From Achatina immaculata (Eukaryota; Mollusca; Gastropoda; Stylommatophora; Achatinidae), in assembly GCA_009760885.1 (NCBI GenBank), contig CM019693.1, positions 45,886,751-45,950,750 of the forward strand: DNA of 64,000 nucleotides, read 5' to 3'. Below, one piece after another: positions 46,444 through 57,847 of this stretch. Made by a program: the position numbers and the translations under genes. The notes below the pieces were generated by a model that was given only the letters and a program-made list of their open reading frames with translations, was not told the DNA's origin and did not search any database. How positions within the stretch are numbered: position 1 is the stretch's first letter; every line of letters begins with the position of its first letter.

Positions 46444-46461
46444 TTAAGATGTGATCAACAT
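46444..46461 (-). promoter_or_regulatory. Possible 5-codon uORF, duplicate of the start region
   Basis: About 24 bases around the exon 1 start (GTTACCAGCGATGTTGATCA) recur exactly 128 bp upstream. Here the frame reads MLITS and then TAA. If transcribed in the 5' UTR it would be a minimal upstream ORF. Whether the transcript extends this far is unknown. Confidence 0.35.
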
Positions 46462-46476
46462 CGCTGGTAACTGGAA

Positions 46477-47235
46477 GACTTAGTTACCAGGCTAAACTGT
46501 TTTTCAGGTTGACTTAGTTACCAGGCTAAACTATTTTTCAGGTTGACTTAGTTATCAGGCTAAACTGTTCTTCAGGTTGACTTAGTTACCAGGGTAAACT
46601 ATTTTTCAGGTTGACTTAATTTCTAGATTGATCTATTTTTCAGGTTGACTTAGTTAGCAGGCTAAACTGTTTTTCATTTTGACTTAATTTCTAGATTGAT
46701 CTATTTTTTAGGTTGACTTAGTTACCAGGCTAAACTGTTTTTCAGGTTGACTTAGTTACTAGATTGATCTATTTTTCAGGTTGACTTAGTTTCCAGGCTA
46801 AACTATTTTTCAGGTTGACTTAGTTACCAGGCTAAACTATTTTTCAGGTTGACTTAGTTACCAGGGTAAACTGTTTTTCAGGTTGACTTAGCTACTAGAC
46901 TGATCTATTTTTCAGGTTGACTTAGTTACCAGGCTAAATTGTTTTTTTATGTTGACTTAACTACTAGACGGATCTATTTTTCAGGTTGACTTAGTTATCA
47001 GGCTAACTATTTTTCAACTTGACTTTGATATCAGGGTAAACAATTTTTCAGGTTGACTCAGTTATCAGGTTAAGCAATTTTTCAGGTTGACTTATTTATC
47101 AGGCTAAACTATTTTTCAGGTTGACATAGATATCAGGCTAAACTATTTTTCAGGTTGACTTAGTTATCAGGCTAAACTATTTTTCAGGTTGACTTAGATA
47201 TCGGGCTAAACTATTTTTCAGATTGATTCAGTTAT
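46477..47235. repeat. 34-bp minisatellite upstream of exon 1
   Basis: About 22 units of GTTGACTTAGTTACCAGGCT + AAACTGTTTTTCAG, with a second variant (CTAGATTGATCTATTTTTCAG) interspersed. It begins within about 25 bp of the duplicated start region. Confidence 0.94.
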
Positions 47236-47930
47236 TAAACGGGCCGAATTATCAGAGTGGCCCGGTTATCACGAGTGATGTACTGTAAATTATCACATCT
47301 GTGAACTAGAAACCCTACCCAATTTGTCTGAGTTGCTGTTTCAGCTCTATCATCTTGGCCAGTAGAGTAAGTCTCAATGTGATCCCAAGTGATGAGATCA
47401 GCGCGTGATCCAAAATGATGAGATCAGCGCGTGATTCAAAATGATGAGATCAGTGCGTGATCCAAAGTGATAAGGTCAGCATGATCCCAAATGATAAATT
47501 CTGCAGTGAAAATGATTTTTCTATATCTGCTCTGGACATTGGAGAAAGGCACAGTAGAGAAAGGCACAGTAGAGAAAGGCACAGTAGACCATTCATTAAC
47601 CCACACAATATGAAAGCATCGATGGTGAAGGCGCTGTCCGATTAGACAATTAGCGACCCATAGCGTCAGGGTTAGCGAACCATAGCTGACCAAGACCCTG
47701 TCCCACCTCTCTGTTGGTCCCCCAAGTAACAAGCCCAGCCTGGTTAACGGGGCAGGGATAGCCGTAGTCCCCATGACGGTGGAGTCTGTTAAAGAAGTAC
47801 TGCACACCTACTGCACCCTTAGTTGGACTCCGGGAATGAAAAACTAGCTGCCATGATCCGCTCCTAATACGAAACCAGGTTGTACCTCAATACTTTCACA
47901 GCATCGGCTACAAAGAACACCAGTTCGCAG
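47236..47930. repeat. 26-bp repeat, 13-bp repeat and unannotated sequence
   Basis: Four to five units of ATGAGATCAGCGCGTGATCC + AAA cover about 47380-47490. AGAAAGGCACAGT is repeated three times at 47545-47583. The remainder (47600-47930) is moderately GC-rich with no supported gene. Confidence 0.7.
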
Positions 47931-48180
47931 TTACAGGGAGATAGCACAGGACAAGACAAGACAACATAAGAGCATCAAGACAGTTGCATTTAATACACAA
48001 TAAATGACCAAAAAAAATGTGAGAGGCAGCTGAAACACCAATCAGGTTTGCAGATAAAGAAAGATAAAGACAATAGTCACCATATTTTAGATCTACAGAT
48101 AAAGAAAGATAAAGACGATGTGTTCTAAGAATAGTCACCATATTTTAGATCTACAGATAAAGAAAGATAAAGATGATATG
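47931..48180. repeat. 58-bp repeat units at the LINE 3' end
   Basis: GTCACCATATTTTAGATCTA and the following AGATAAAGAAAGATAAAGAC recur at 48076 and 48134 (58 bp), with a partial third unit to the left. The same unit is found once between the two LINE copies (about 49845-49890) and again at 51555-51620. Confidence 0.8.
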
Positions 48181-49846
48181 TTCTAGCTTCTTCTGCTTCT
48201 TCTTCTTCTTCTTCACACTGTCTGTCTATATCTGCAGTCCTGTCTCTTGGATAAATTTCATTGTTTTTTTGTAATTCATGTATGGAACCATAGAGCTTAT
48301 CTTCTTTAGTGGTTTCACTGGGCCAGTAATTATTTCTCAGTGTCTCATAGTTGGTGCAGTTCTGGAGGATATGTTCCACAGTTTGGGGCACCTGGGCACA
48401 TGTACATAGATTAGTAGTACCAACCTTAAACTTTGTATACATATGACTTCGGAGTCAGCTGTGTCCTGTTCGGAGATGGAAGATGGTGACTTGTTCCTTT
48501 CTGTTTAACATGTGATAGTCATCATGTGGTGGTGTTTGTGGCTTCCTGTAGGTTTTTATCATGCTTTTCTTCTGATTATAGGTGATTGGTATGTCTGGTT
48601 GCTCCATTTCAGTGCCCTCTTTGGCCAGATGGTCAGCTTTTTCATTGCCTGGTATCCCACAGTGGGAGGGAATCCATTGCAAAGTGACTCCATGTTGTAA
48701 GCCCATTTTTGACAAGGCATCCTTAAGGTCTGGTAGTTTGTTGTACTGAAGAGCTTCCAGTACTGATCTTGCATCTGGGAGAATTACTACAGGACATGTA
48801 TCAATTCTGGAGTCTGATAGTTTTTCAACTGAAGCAATAATTGCCCTAACTTCTGCATCATAGTTGTTGCAGTATTTTCCAGTGGGTATGGAAATCTTGT
48901 CAGTGGTGTTGTTTGGATATTCAATATGTGCTCCTGCCCCTCCATTCTTTATGGCATTGTGTGCAGATCCATTTGTATACACATGTATCCAGGTGTCACA
49001 TGGATATTTATCATCTAGAAGTGTGGCTGTTGATCTTACAAGACTGCTCTGCATCTCACCATTCTGCACACCTTTCACTTCAGTCTGAATAGTTATTTGT
49101 GTACAACCTGCTTCTTTCCATGGTGTATGCTCTGGTACAGATGATAATGGAGCAACTACAGTTGGAAGGTCAGGTATCAGCTTACGCATACGCTTGGCCT
49201 GGTGAATGAAGCTGCTTCTTTTAAGCCGTCCTAATGCCAAGTTATTGAATCTCTCCTTCAGGGGATGGCTTACAGAGCTAAGGAATTTTTCTCCCATGGT
49301 CATGACCTTTGTGTCTCTACGTTCCTTTAGCGGTTGAACACCAACTATTTTCTGCATTTCTACTATTGGTGTGGACCTCATGGCACCTGTGATAATCCGT
49401 AGTGACTGATTTTGAACCTTGTCTAGATTATGCAGCGTAGTGTTTGATGCTGTGCACCAAGATGTTGAGCCATATTCTAAATGTGGTAGAATACTTTGCT
49501 GATATACATTCTTGAGGATTCTTTCACTAGTTCCCCATGTGGTTCCACTCAGTTTTCTTAATTTGGCTAGTTTTCTTCTGGCTTTTGCTTCTGCACTGTT
49601 GATGTGTTGCTTCCAAGTCAGTTTTGAGTCAAAAGTCACTCCTAAGTAAGTGGGTTGGTTGTCCATCCTTAAGGATATTTCATTTACAAAGGTGAACAGA
49701 GTGGTACTTGATTTCTCTGTGTTTATACTTACACACCATTTGTTTATCCATGATGTCAAGATGTCTGCTGCTCTTTGGAGTCTCTGTGTAGCAACTGTCA
49801 CATATTCACCTGTACACCACATATATGTTCTAGCAATATTCACCAT
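48125..49846 (-). mobile_element. I-like LINE fragment (RT C-terminus, RNase H, Cys motif), tandem copy 1
   Basis: The minus-strand frame encodes RT thumb sequence (YLGVTFDSKLTWKQHI, LPHLEYGSTSWC). An RNase H domain follows: VYTNGSAHNA (first Asp replaced by Asn), NYDAEVRAI, LPDARSVLEAL and IPSHCGIPGNEKADHLAKEG. A TGA at 48452-48454 interrupts the frame, which continues as LRSHMYTKFK with a Cys-His motif (CTCAQVPQTVEHILQNC). The endonuclease and the RT palm are absent. RNase H suggests the I superclade. The copy is inactive. Confidence 0.9.
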
Positions 49847-51551
49847 ATCTAAGATCTACAGGTAAAGAAAGATATAGACGATATGTTCTAGCTTCTTCTG
49901 CTTCTTCTTCTTCTTCTTCACACTGTCTGTCTATATCTGCAGTCCTGTCTCTTGGATAAATTTCATTGTTTTTTTGTAATTCATGTATGGAACCATAGAG
50001 CTTATCTTCTTTAGTGGTTTCACTGGGCCAGTAATTATTTCTCAGTGTCTCATAGTTGGTGCAGTTCTGGAGGATATGTTCCACAGTTTGGGGCACCTGG
50101 GCACATGTACATAGATTAGTAGTACCAACCTTAAACTTTGTATACATATGACTTCGGAGTCAGCTGTGTCCTGTTCGGAGATGGAAGATGGTGACTTGTT
50201 CCTTTCTGTTTAACATGTGATAGTCATCATGTGGTGGTGTTTGTGGCTTCCTGTAGGTTTTTATCATGCTTTTCTTCTGATTATAGGTGATTGGTATGTC
50301 TGGTTGCTCCATTTCAGTGCCCTCTTTGGCCAGATGGTCAGCTTTTTCATTGCCTGGTATCCCACAGTGGGAGGGAATCCATTGCAAAGTGACTCCATGT
50401 TGTAAGCCCATTTTTGACAAGGCATCCTTAAGGTCTGGTAGTTTGTTGTACTGAAGAGCTTCCAGTACTGATCTTGCATCTGGGAGAATTACTACAGGAC
50501 ATGTATCAATTCTGGAGTCTGATAGTTTTTCAACTGAAGCAATAATTGCCCTAACTTCTGCATCATAGTTGTTGCAGTATTTTCCAGTGGGTATGGAAAT
50601 CTTGTCAGTGGTGTTGTTTGGATATTCAATATGTGCTCCTGCCCCTCCATTCTTTATGGCATTGTGTGCAGATCCATTTGTATACACATGTATCCAGGTG
50701 TCACATGGATATTTATCATCTAGAAGTGTGGCTGTTGATCTTACAAGACTGCTCTGCATCTCACCATTCTGCACACCTTTCACTTCAGTCTGAATAGTTA
50801 TTTGTGTACAACCTGCTTCTTTCCATGGTGTATGCTCTGGTACAGATGATAATGGAGCAACTACAGTTGGAAGGTCAGGTATCAGCTTACGCATACGCTT
50901 GGCCTGGTGAATGAAGCTGCTTCTTTTAAGCCGTCCTAATGCCAAGTTATTGAATCTCTCCTTCAGGGGATGGCTTACAGAGCTAAGGAATTTTTCTCCC
51001 ATGGTCATGACCTTTGTGTCTCTACGTTCCTTTAGCGGTTGAACACCAACTATTTTCTGCATTTCTACTATTGGTGTGGACCTCATGGCACCTGTGATAA
51101 TCCGTAGTGACTGATTTTGAACCTTGTCTAGATTATGCAGCGTAGTGTTTGATGCTGTGCACCAAGATGTTGAGCCATATTCTAAATGTGGTAGAATACT
51201 TTGCTGATATACATTCTTGAGGATTCTTTCACTAGTTCCCCATGTGGTTCCACTCAGTTTTCTTAATTTGGCTAGTTTTCTTCTGGCTTTTGCTTCTGCA
51301 CTGTTGATGTGTTGCTTCCAAGTCAGTTTTGAGTCAAAAGTCACTCCTAAGTAAGTGGGTTGGTTGTCCATCCTTAAGGATATTTCATTTACAAAGGTGA
51401 ACAGAGTGGTACTTGATTTCTCTGTGTTTATACTTACACACCATTTGTTTATCCATGATGTCAAGATGTCTGCTGCTCTTTGGAGTCTCTGTGTAGCAAC
51501 TGTCACATATTCACCTGTACACCACATATATGTTCTAGCAATATTCACCAT
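49830..51551 (-). mobile_element. I-like LINE fragment, tandem copy 2 (1705-bp duplicate)
   Basis: This is a head-to-tail duplicate of the previous feature at a constant 1705-bp offset. The 463-codon frame translates identically, and the same internal TGA is present (50157-50159). It must have been duplicated after the stop arose, so this is a segmental tandem duplication, not two insertions. Confidence 0.9.
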
Positions 51552-51620
51552 ATCTAAGATCTACAGGTAAAGAAAGGTAAAGACGATATGTTCTAAGAAT
51601 ATTCACCATATGTTAGATCT

Positions 51621-52100
51621 ACAGTACTCACAATGTCTTGTCTCTGGTTCAGCTGATAACAACACTTATAACAACACAAGCATATTTATATATGATTCTG
51701 GTGTTCTGCATGGGTTCTTGCTGTCACATATCATTTATCAACAATCCTAGTGTAAGTGAACCAGGATTTTGATTTAAGCGGCCAAGAAAACTTGACGGGG
51801 ACACAAAAATAGAACTATAGAAAAGAGTGCGTGATTTACTCAAACTTCAGCACCCCTGGAGTGTTATGTTCAGCCATGTTATAAAGTAAGTTAACTGCAA
51901 GATGTGGATTTTATTATTTATTACTGCTGAATACATCAATATAAATGTCACATTCTACCGAGATTAGGCTTATGTGAGACTGAAATCTGAGTTAAGAAAA
52001 GGTAATCACTGTCGGCTTATTTGAACCATCATCACGTGACAGTATCACTGACTGATTTCATTTAGAAAGAAAGTAAAGTTCAGTAGACGGATATTCTCTT
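51621..52100. other. Intergenic, nothing recognised
   Basis: A+T-rich with no ORF, repeat or RNA motif that I can support. Confidence 0.4.
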
Positions 52101-52867
52101 GTCCTTGTCCCAAGTTATCATAAACTCTATAGAAATATTTCAAGTTGTCATAAACTCTATAGAAACATTTCAAGTTGTCATAAACTCTATAGAAACATTC
52201 CAAGTTGTCATAAACTCTATAGAAACATTTCAAGTTGTCATAAACTCTATAGAAATATTCCAAGTTGTCATAAACTCTATAGAAACATTCCAAGTTGTTA
52301 TAAACTCTATAGAAACATTCCAAGTTGTCATAAACTTTATAGAAACATTCCAAGTTGTCATAAACACTATAGAAACATTCCAAGTTGTCATAAACTCTAT
52401 AGAAACATTTCAAGTTGTCATAAACTCTATAGACATATTCTAAGTTGTCATAAACTCTATAGAAACATTCCAAGTTGTCATAAACTCTATAGAAACATTC
52501 CAAGTTGTCATAAACTCTATAGAAACATTCCAAGTTGTCATAAACTGTATAGACATAATCCAAGTTGTCATAAAATGAATAGGGATGTCCAAAGTGTTAT
52601 CATAAACTGAATAGCCATGTCCACAATTGTCATAAACTAGATATACATGCCCCAAGTTATGATGAACTGAATGGACATCATGTCCCAAGTTGTTGTAAAC
52701 TGGTTATAATTATTCCAAGTTGTGATGGACTGAATTGACATGTCTCAAGTTGTAATAAATTTCTTAGAATTGTCTCAAGTTGTGATAAATTAGACTGATC
52801 TGCCCTAAGTTGTGATACATTAGACTGATCTGTCCTAAGTTGTGATAAATTAGACTGATCTGTCCTG
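52101..52867. repeat. 30-bp minisatellite with a gradual sequence shift
   Basis: The left part (52101-52575) has clean units of CCAAGTTGTCATAAACTCTA + TAGAAACATT. To the right units drift to AAGTTGTGATAAATTAGACT + GATCTGTCCT in the same 30-bp register. Periodic frames on both strands are artefacts. Confidence 0.95.
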
Positions 52868-55800
52868 TAAAATGACAATACTACAGTGTTATGCACCCAC
52901 AAATGATGCAGATGATGATGTGAAAGATGACTTCTATCACCAACTACAACAAATCATCAACAAAGTCCCTAAACACGACATCCTAATTGCTATGGGGGAC
53001 TTCAATGCTAAGGTAGGGAAGGATAATACCGACGTTGAAAAAGTGATGGTAAAGAAGGAATTGACATGGTTAATCAGAATGGAGAAAGATTAATTATGTC
53101 TAACAGAGGGCATGGTCATTGGAGGCACAATATTCCCACACAAAGAGATACATAAAACAACGTGGATATCTCCAGATGATAGAACTAGAAACCAGATAGA
53201 CCATTTTTGTATTAGAAAGCAATACAGAACATCTCTCATGGATGTAAGGGCTTATAGGGGTGCAGATGTCAACAGTGATCACAACCTGTGCATAGGGAAA
53301 ATAAAACTAAAATTGAAAAGTCAACACAAGAAATCAGTACACAGAAAGATAAACAGCCACAGCCTAGAAGAAGAAAATACTAACATTAATTTCAATCAGG
53401 AACTTGCCAATCATTCCAAAACACCCAGTGAAGTTGAGGAGATAGGTATAAATGAGTTATGGAATTCTTACAGCACAGCCATAATTACAGCAGCAAAAGT
53501 AAGTGCTGGATTGGAAAAACCAAATAGAAAAGCATGGATATCAGATAAAACATGGAAGTATATACATGAAAGACGAGCAGTCAAATTAGACATGTTGAAT
53601 GCAAAAGCAGATCATGAAAGAGATTCGGCAAAAGCAAAATACAAAGACATAGACAAGAAAGTAAAAAGTTCAGCTAGAAGGGACAAAAGAGAATACATAG
53701 ACAATATGGTGAGAGGCACAAAAAGCAGCAAAAACAGGAGACAGTAAAACTTTATATAACATACAAAAGAGGCTAACAGGTACTATTACATCTAAAGAAA
53801 GACCAATCCTTAGCAAAACTGGAACACTATTAACATCAAATAAAGACCAAAAGCAAAGATGGGCTGAACACTTCCAAGAAATACTCAATCGACCACACCC
53901 AAAAGAATTGTTAAACCTTGAGGAACAATTTTTTATAAATAGGAAACTACGAGGTTTTGGTACGGTAAAGTAAGAGAACAAATATTGTAGGATTAAACCT
54001 CGAAAAAATCATAGACAAAGCACTTTAGTGAGACGTGAGAGAAAGAAAAATCACAAGAGAATTACCTGGGATTCGAACACGGACTCCGGTAGGACGAGCA
54101 GCCATCTAGCCACGAGAGAACAACGTACTATCGACTTAGCAGGAGACCGTGTGTATGTTTGTCTAGTTGGTACCTGCTAGAGAGAATGAATCTAAGCTAC
54201 GGAATTTCTGTGTGTCACGACCTCGTTTCTTTCTGGGTGTCACGATCTCTCATGTCTGCTGAGCAGTTACTAAAGACTATGTCAACAAAACACCTTTTTT
54301 TGGGGTGCTAGTTGGCTAAGTCGATAGTACGCTGTTCTCTCGTGGCTAGACGGCTGCTCGTCCTACCGGAGTCCGTGTTCGAATCCCAGGTAATTCTCTT
54401 GTGATATTTCTTTCTCTCACGTCTCACTAAAGTGCTTTGTCTATGATTTTTTCGAGGTTTAATCCTACAATATTTGTTCTCTTACTTTACTGTTAAACCT
54501 TGAAACTGACTTACCAGCCCCCAAACTAAATGTCAACCTAGATGAAATTAAATTGCATGAAATAACAGCCGAGATGCTAAAAGCTATCAATAGTGACAAC
54601 ATGAGACAATTACAGAGAATGTTTAACAAGATTTGGAAAGAAGAAAAGGTCCCTTCTAATTGGAAGAAAGGAATCATTGTTAAAATACCAAAAAAGGGCA
54701 ACCTTAGTGACTGTAACAATTGGAGAGGAGTAACCTTAATATCAGTTGTGTCAAAAGTATTTTGCAAGGTCATTTTGAATAGACTCAAAGATATAGTGGA
54801 TACTGCAATGAGAGAAGAACAAGCAGGATTTTGAAAAGGGAGAAGCTGTCTCGACCAGATCTTTACTCTCAGAATAATACTTGAAGAACATATTGAAAAG
54901 CAGAAACCATTAATACAGAACTTCATAGATTTTAAAAAGGCATTTGATATCATACACAGAGATTCATTATGGAGAATTTTATGTCTATATGGAATACCAT
55001 CTAAAATTGTCAACATCATTAAGGACTTATACAATGGATATGTTTGTGTAGTCAAGACAGAAGAAGGGATGAGTGAATGGTTCCAGATTGAAACAGGCGT
55101 GAAACAAGGATGTATACTGTCTCCTTTACTTTTTGGGATTACAATAGACTTCATAATGAAAAAATGCTGCTCAGGTAACACAGGTATTGACTGGGTACAT
55201 GGGACCCAACTAGAAGATCTTGATTTTACTGATGACATAACTCTTATCAGTAATAATGTGAATTCCATGCAAGAAAAAACAGATAGCCTGTCTTCACTGG
55301 CTAGCAAAATAGGACTTGAAATTAACAAGGAACAAAACAAAAATAATGAAAATTCCAGTCAATCACAATGGAAAAATACACATAGAAGGGACAGATATTG
55401 AAGAAGTCAATCAATTTGCATACCTTGGCAGCTACATAGACCAGGATGGTGACACTAGAAAGGAAGTTAGGATCAGAATTGCAAAAGCAGCATCAATCTT
55501 CAAGAATCATGAGAACATATGGAATTCAAAAGTTATAAGCACAAAAACCAAGTTAAGACTATTCAATTCAAATGTAATATCCACCCTCATTTATGCATGC
55601 GAAAGCTGGGAAACAACTAAAGAAATAGACAAGAAATTAGACTCTTTTGAAAACAAATGCCTAAGGAAAATACTCGGCATCAAGTGGAATGAATTCAAGA
55701 ACAATGCAGAGATAAGACAGATGACTGAACAACAACCAGTCTCATGGGTGATCAGGAAAAGGAGATGGACATATGTTGGTCACTTGATGAGAAGAAATGA

Positions 55801-56025
55801 ACAGAGAATCCCAAAACAAACTATCAAGTGGAACACAACAGGCCGAAGTAAAAGAGGCAGACCACGTGAAACTCTGAAGATGACATTATTAAGAGAGGCC
55901 AAATTAACAGGCATAAATCCTTTGATGAGGTTGAAAGACTCGCCGAAGACAGGAAAAATTGGCGAACTACTTTGCGAGCCCTATGTGACGTTTAACGGCA
56001 CGGGAAGGATATAGGATAAGATAAG
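52868..56025 (+). mobile_element. LINE (APE endonuclease + RT), broken, with foldback insertion
   Basis: Endonuclease remnants are LQCYAPTNDADDDVKDDF, AMGDFNAKVGKDN, IGGTIFPHKEIHKTTW, NQIDHFCI and GADVNSDHNL, in two frames. RT follows after the foldback: IVKIPKKGNLSDCNNWRGVT, EEQAGF then a TGA at 54834-54836 where an Arg is expected, FIDFKKAFDI, GVKQGCILSPLLF, and LDFTDDITLIS (the usual FADD is FTDD, both Asp kept). The distal frame runs YLGSYIDQDG to HLMRRNEQRIPKQ. The tail is GATAA-type. It interrupts the 30-bp array. It lacks the 5' end and is dead. The clade is uncertain (Jockey/RTE-like). Confidence 0.88.
53922..54491. mobile_element. Foldback element, copy 2, internally deleted
   Basis: Inserted in the LINE and flanked by the 12-bp duplication GTTAAACCTTGA (53910-53921 and 54492-54503). 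The left arm starts GGAACAATTTTTTATAAATA and runs to CGACTTAGC at 54140. There it joins the right arm (AGGAGACCGTGTGTATGTTT), so part of the left arm, the loop and the start of the right arm are missing relative to copy 1. The right arm keeps the tRNA-like module (54306-54392) and stops short of the terminal 50 bp. Confidence 0.88.
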
Positions 56026-56035
56026 AAAGGTAAAA

Positions 56036-56276
56036 GGTAGTCCTCTCATGTCTTAGAGGCACATAGGGATATGGTGTTAGTGCCCATATTTTCCTTGACC
56101 TGTCAGCACACTAGAGGGTGATATGGTCAGTATCACACCTTTCCGCCTTTCCTTCCCCAATTCCAGAAGAAGTTGGGTACCCATTTCTACAGCTGGGTGA
56201 CTGGGGTGTCTCCGGCCGGATTCGAACCCCCGACCTTCGCCATGAGAGACCAGTGCACTAACCACTTAGCCACTCA
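56036..56276 (-). mobile_element. tRNA-derived SINE
   Basis: The reverse complement starts with box A (GAGTGGCTAAGTGGTTAGTG) and box B (GGTTCGAATCCGG). A central block follows, including CCCAGTCACCCAGCTGTAGA then AATGGGTACCC. The central block resembles the deeply conserved central domains known from metazoan SINEs; which one, I cannot say without a search. It sits between the LINE 3' end and the resumed 30-bp array. Confidence 0.8.
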
Positions 56277-56545
56277 GATGATGTGATAAATTAGACTGAT
56301 CTCCCCTAAGTTGTGATAAATTAGATTGATCTGCCCTAAGTTATGATAAATTAGACTGATCTATCTTAAGTTGTGATGAATTAGAATGATCTTTCTTAAG
56401 TTGTGATAAATTAGACTGATCTGTTCCAAGGTGTGATAAATTAGACTGATCTGTCCAAAGATGTGATAAATTAGACTGATCTGTCCTAAGCTGTGATAAA
56501 TTAGACTGATCTATCCTAAGTTGTGATAAATTAGATTGATCATTT
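56277..56545. repeat. 30-bp minisatellite, resumed
   Basis: Nine units of TTGTGATAAATTAGACTGAT + CTGTCCTAAG, the same form as at 52790-52867. The LINE and SINE therefore entered a pre-existing array. Confidence 0.93.
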
Positions 56546-57390
56546 AGACTCATCTCAGTCCTTGTGACAACTACTGCATTTAACATCACAACATCTCAGT
56601 ACTTGTGAGGTTCACTGCGGTAACATCACAACAACATTCAGTACTTGTGAGGTCCACTGCAGTAACACAACAACATCTCAATACTTGTGAGATCACTGCA
56701 ACAGCACATGTGGAAATCTGACAAAACAAACGGCAACATTTCACAGAACAAACATTCTATGAGGCAAACACAACCTTTGATAGGTGAGTAAAAAATATCT
56801 GACAAGAGAAAAATCAACGAATGTGTTTTTGTGTGTGTTTTTTTTAACATGGCATAAGATACAAAAACTATGAGGTCCTTAACCCACGGACCATGATAAA
56901 AGATCAGTTTAATGAACTGTTGGCTTCTGGTTGCAATCGTTAACGGATTAGAATTTGCTTAATAAAAATACGAAGAAGGTTTCTTCTTGATTTTGAGTGT
57001 ACCTATCTGCAGTGCGGAGATAACAATGAAGAATTCAGAAGACTGGGTTAGCTTACTCGAAACATTGGTGGCAGACGTCAATGAGGAACATTTTATTGCT
57101 GTTTTATGTGAAGGGAATGTCACTGCCATCCCAACATTCATCAGCAAGTAGTTTTACCATTCAGCAGCAACTTTAGCAGAATAAGTAGGTACACATCTTG
57201 GTACAAATCAGCAGAAATACAACTTTAGAGCTAATCGGGAGACATACAAAATTAGAGCTAATCAGCAGAAATAAAAAATTAGAGCTAATCAACAGAAATA
57301 AAAAATTAGAGCTAATCAGCAGACATATGTTCTCACAGCTGTGAAATACACGCAGTTGAGCTGTTTAATTTTTCCAGGCACAAGATGTTT
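56546..57390. repeat. Short repeats and a small unassigned ORF
   Basis: Three units of AACATCACAACATCTCAGTACTTGTGAGG type lie at about 56580-56690. A plus-strand ORF at 57028-57150 (41 codons from an ATG, open about 19 codons further upstream) has no recognisable domain; it could be a small exon or chance. Five units of AGAGCTAATCAGCAGAAATA + AAAAATT (27 bp) lie at 57225-57325. Confidence 0.5.
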
Positions 57391-57835
57391 CTAACATATC
57401 TCCCCACCCCCACTTCTTACATCAACTCTATAAACTTCTCTGCCACACTCCTTACATCAACTCTATAAACTTCTCCCCCAAACTCCTTACATCAACTCTA
57501 TAAACTTATCTCCCACACTCCTTACAACAACTCTATAAATTTCTTTCCCACACTCCTTACAATAACTATATAAATATCTCTCCCATACTCTTTACAACAA
57601 CTATAAGTGAAGACTAATGTGTATTTCTTTGAGTATAAACATCTCTCCCACACTACTTACAACAATTCTATAAACCTTCTCCCATCCTCCTTACAACAAC
57701 TCTATAAACTTCTCTCCCGCACGATTTACAAAAATTCTAAGTGAAGGCTAGTGTGCATTTATTTGAGTATAAAAATCTTTCCCACGTTTCTTACAAGAAT
57801 TCTAAGTGAAGGCTAATGTGTTTATTTGACTAAAC
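57391..57835. repeat. 63-bp satellite, locus 2, left part
   Basis: Short AACTCTATAAACTTCTC units (about 37 bp, a deletion derivative) grade into the full 63-bp form. Confidence 0.9.
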
Positions 57836-57847
57836 ACTTCTTCTTGA

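Noticed and set aside
52045..52563. ORF with repeated VYDNLECFYR
   Set aside because: Same cause: 30-bp minisatellite, with an equally open frame on the other strand.
54465..55340. 291-codon minus-strand ORF
   Set aside because: It is the antisense shadow of the LINE reverse transcriptase encoded on the plus strand.
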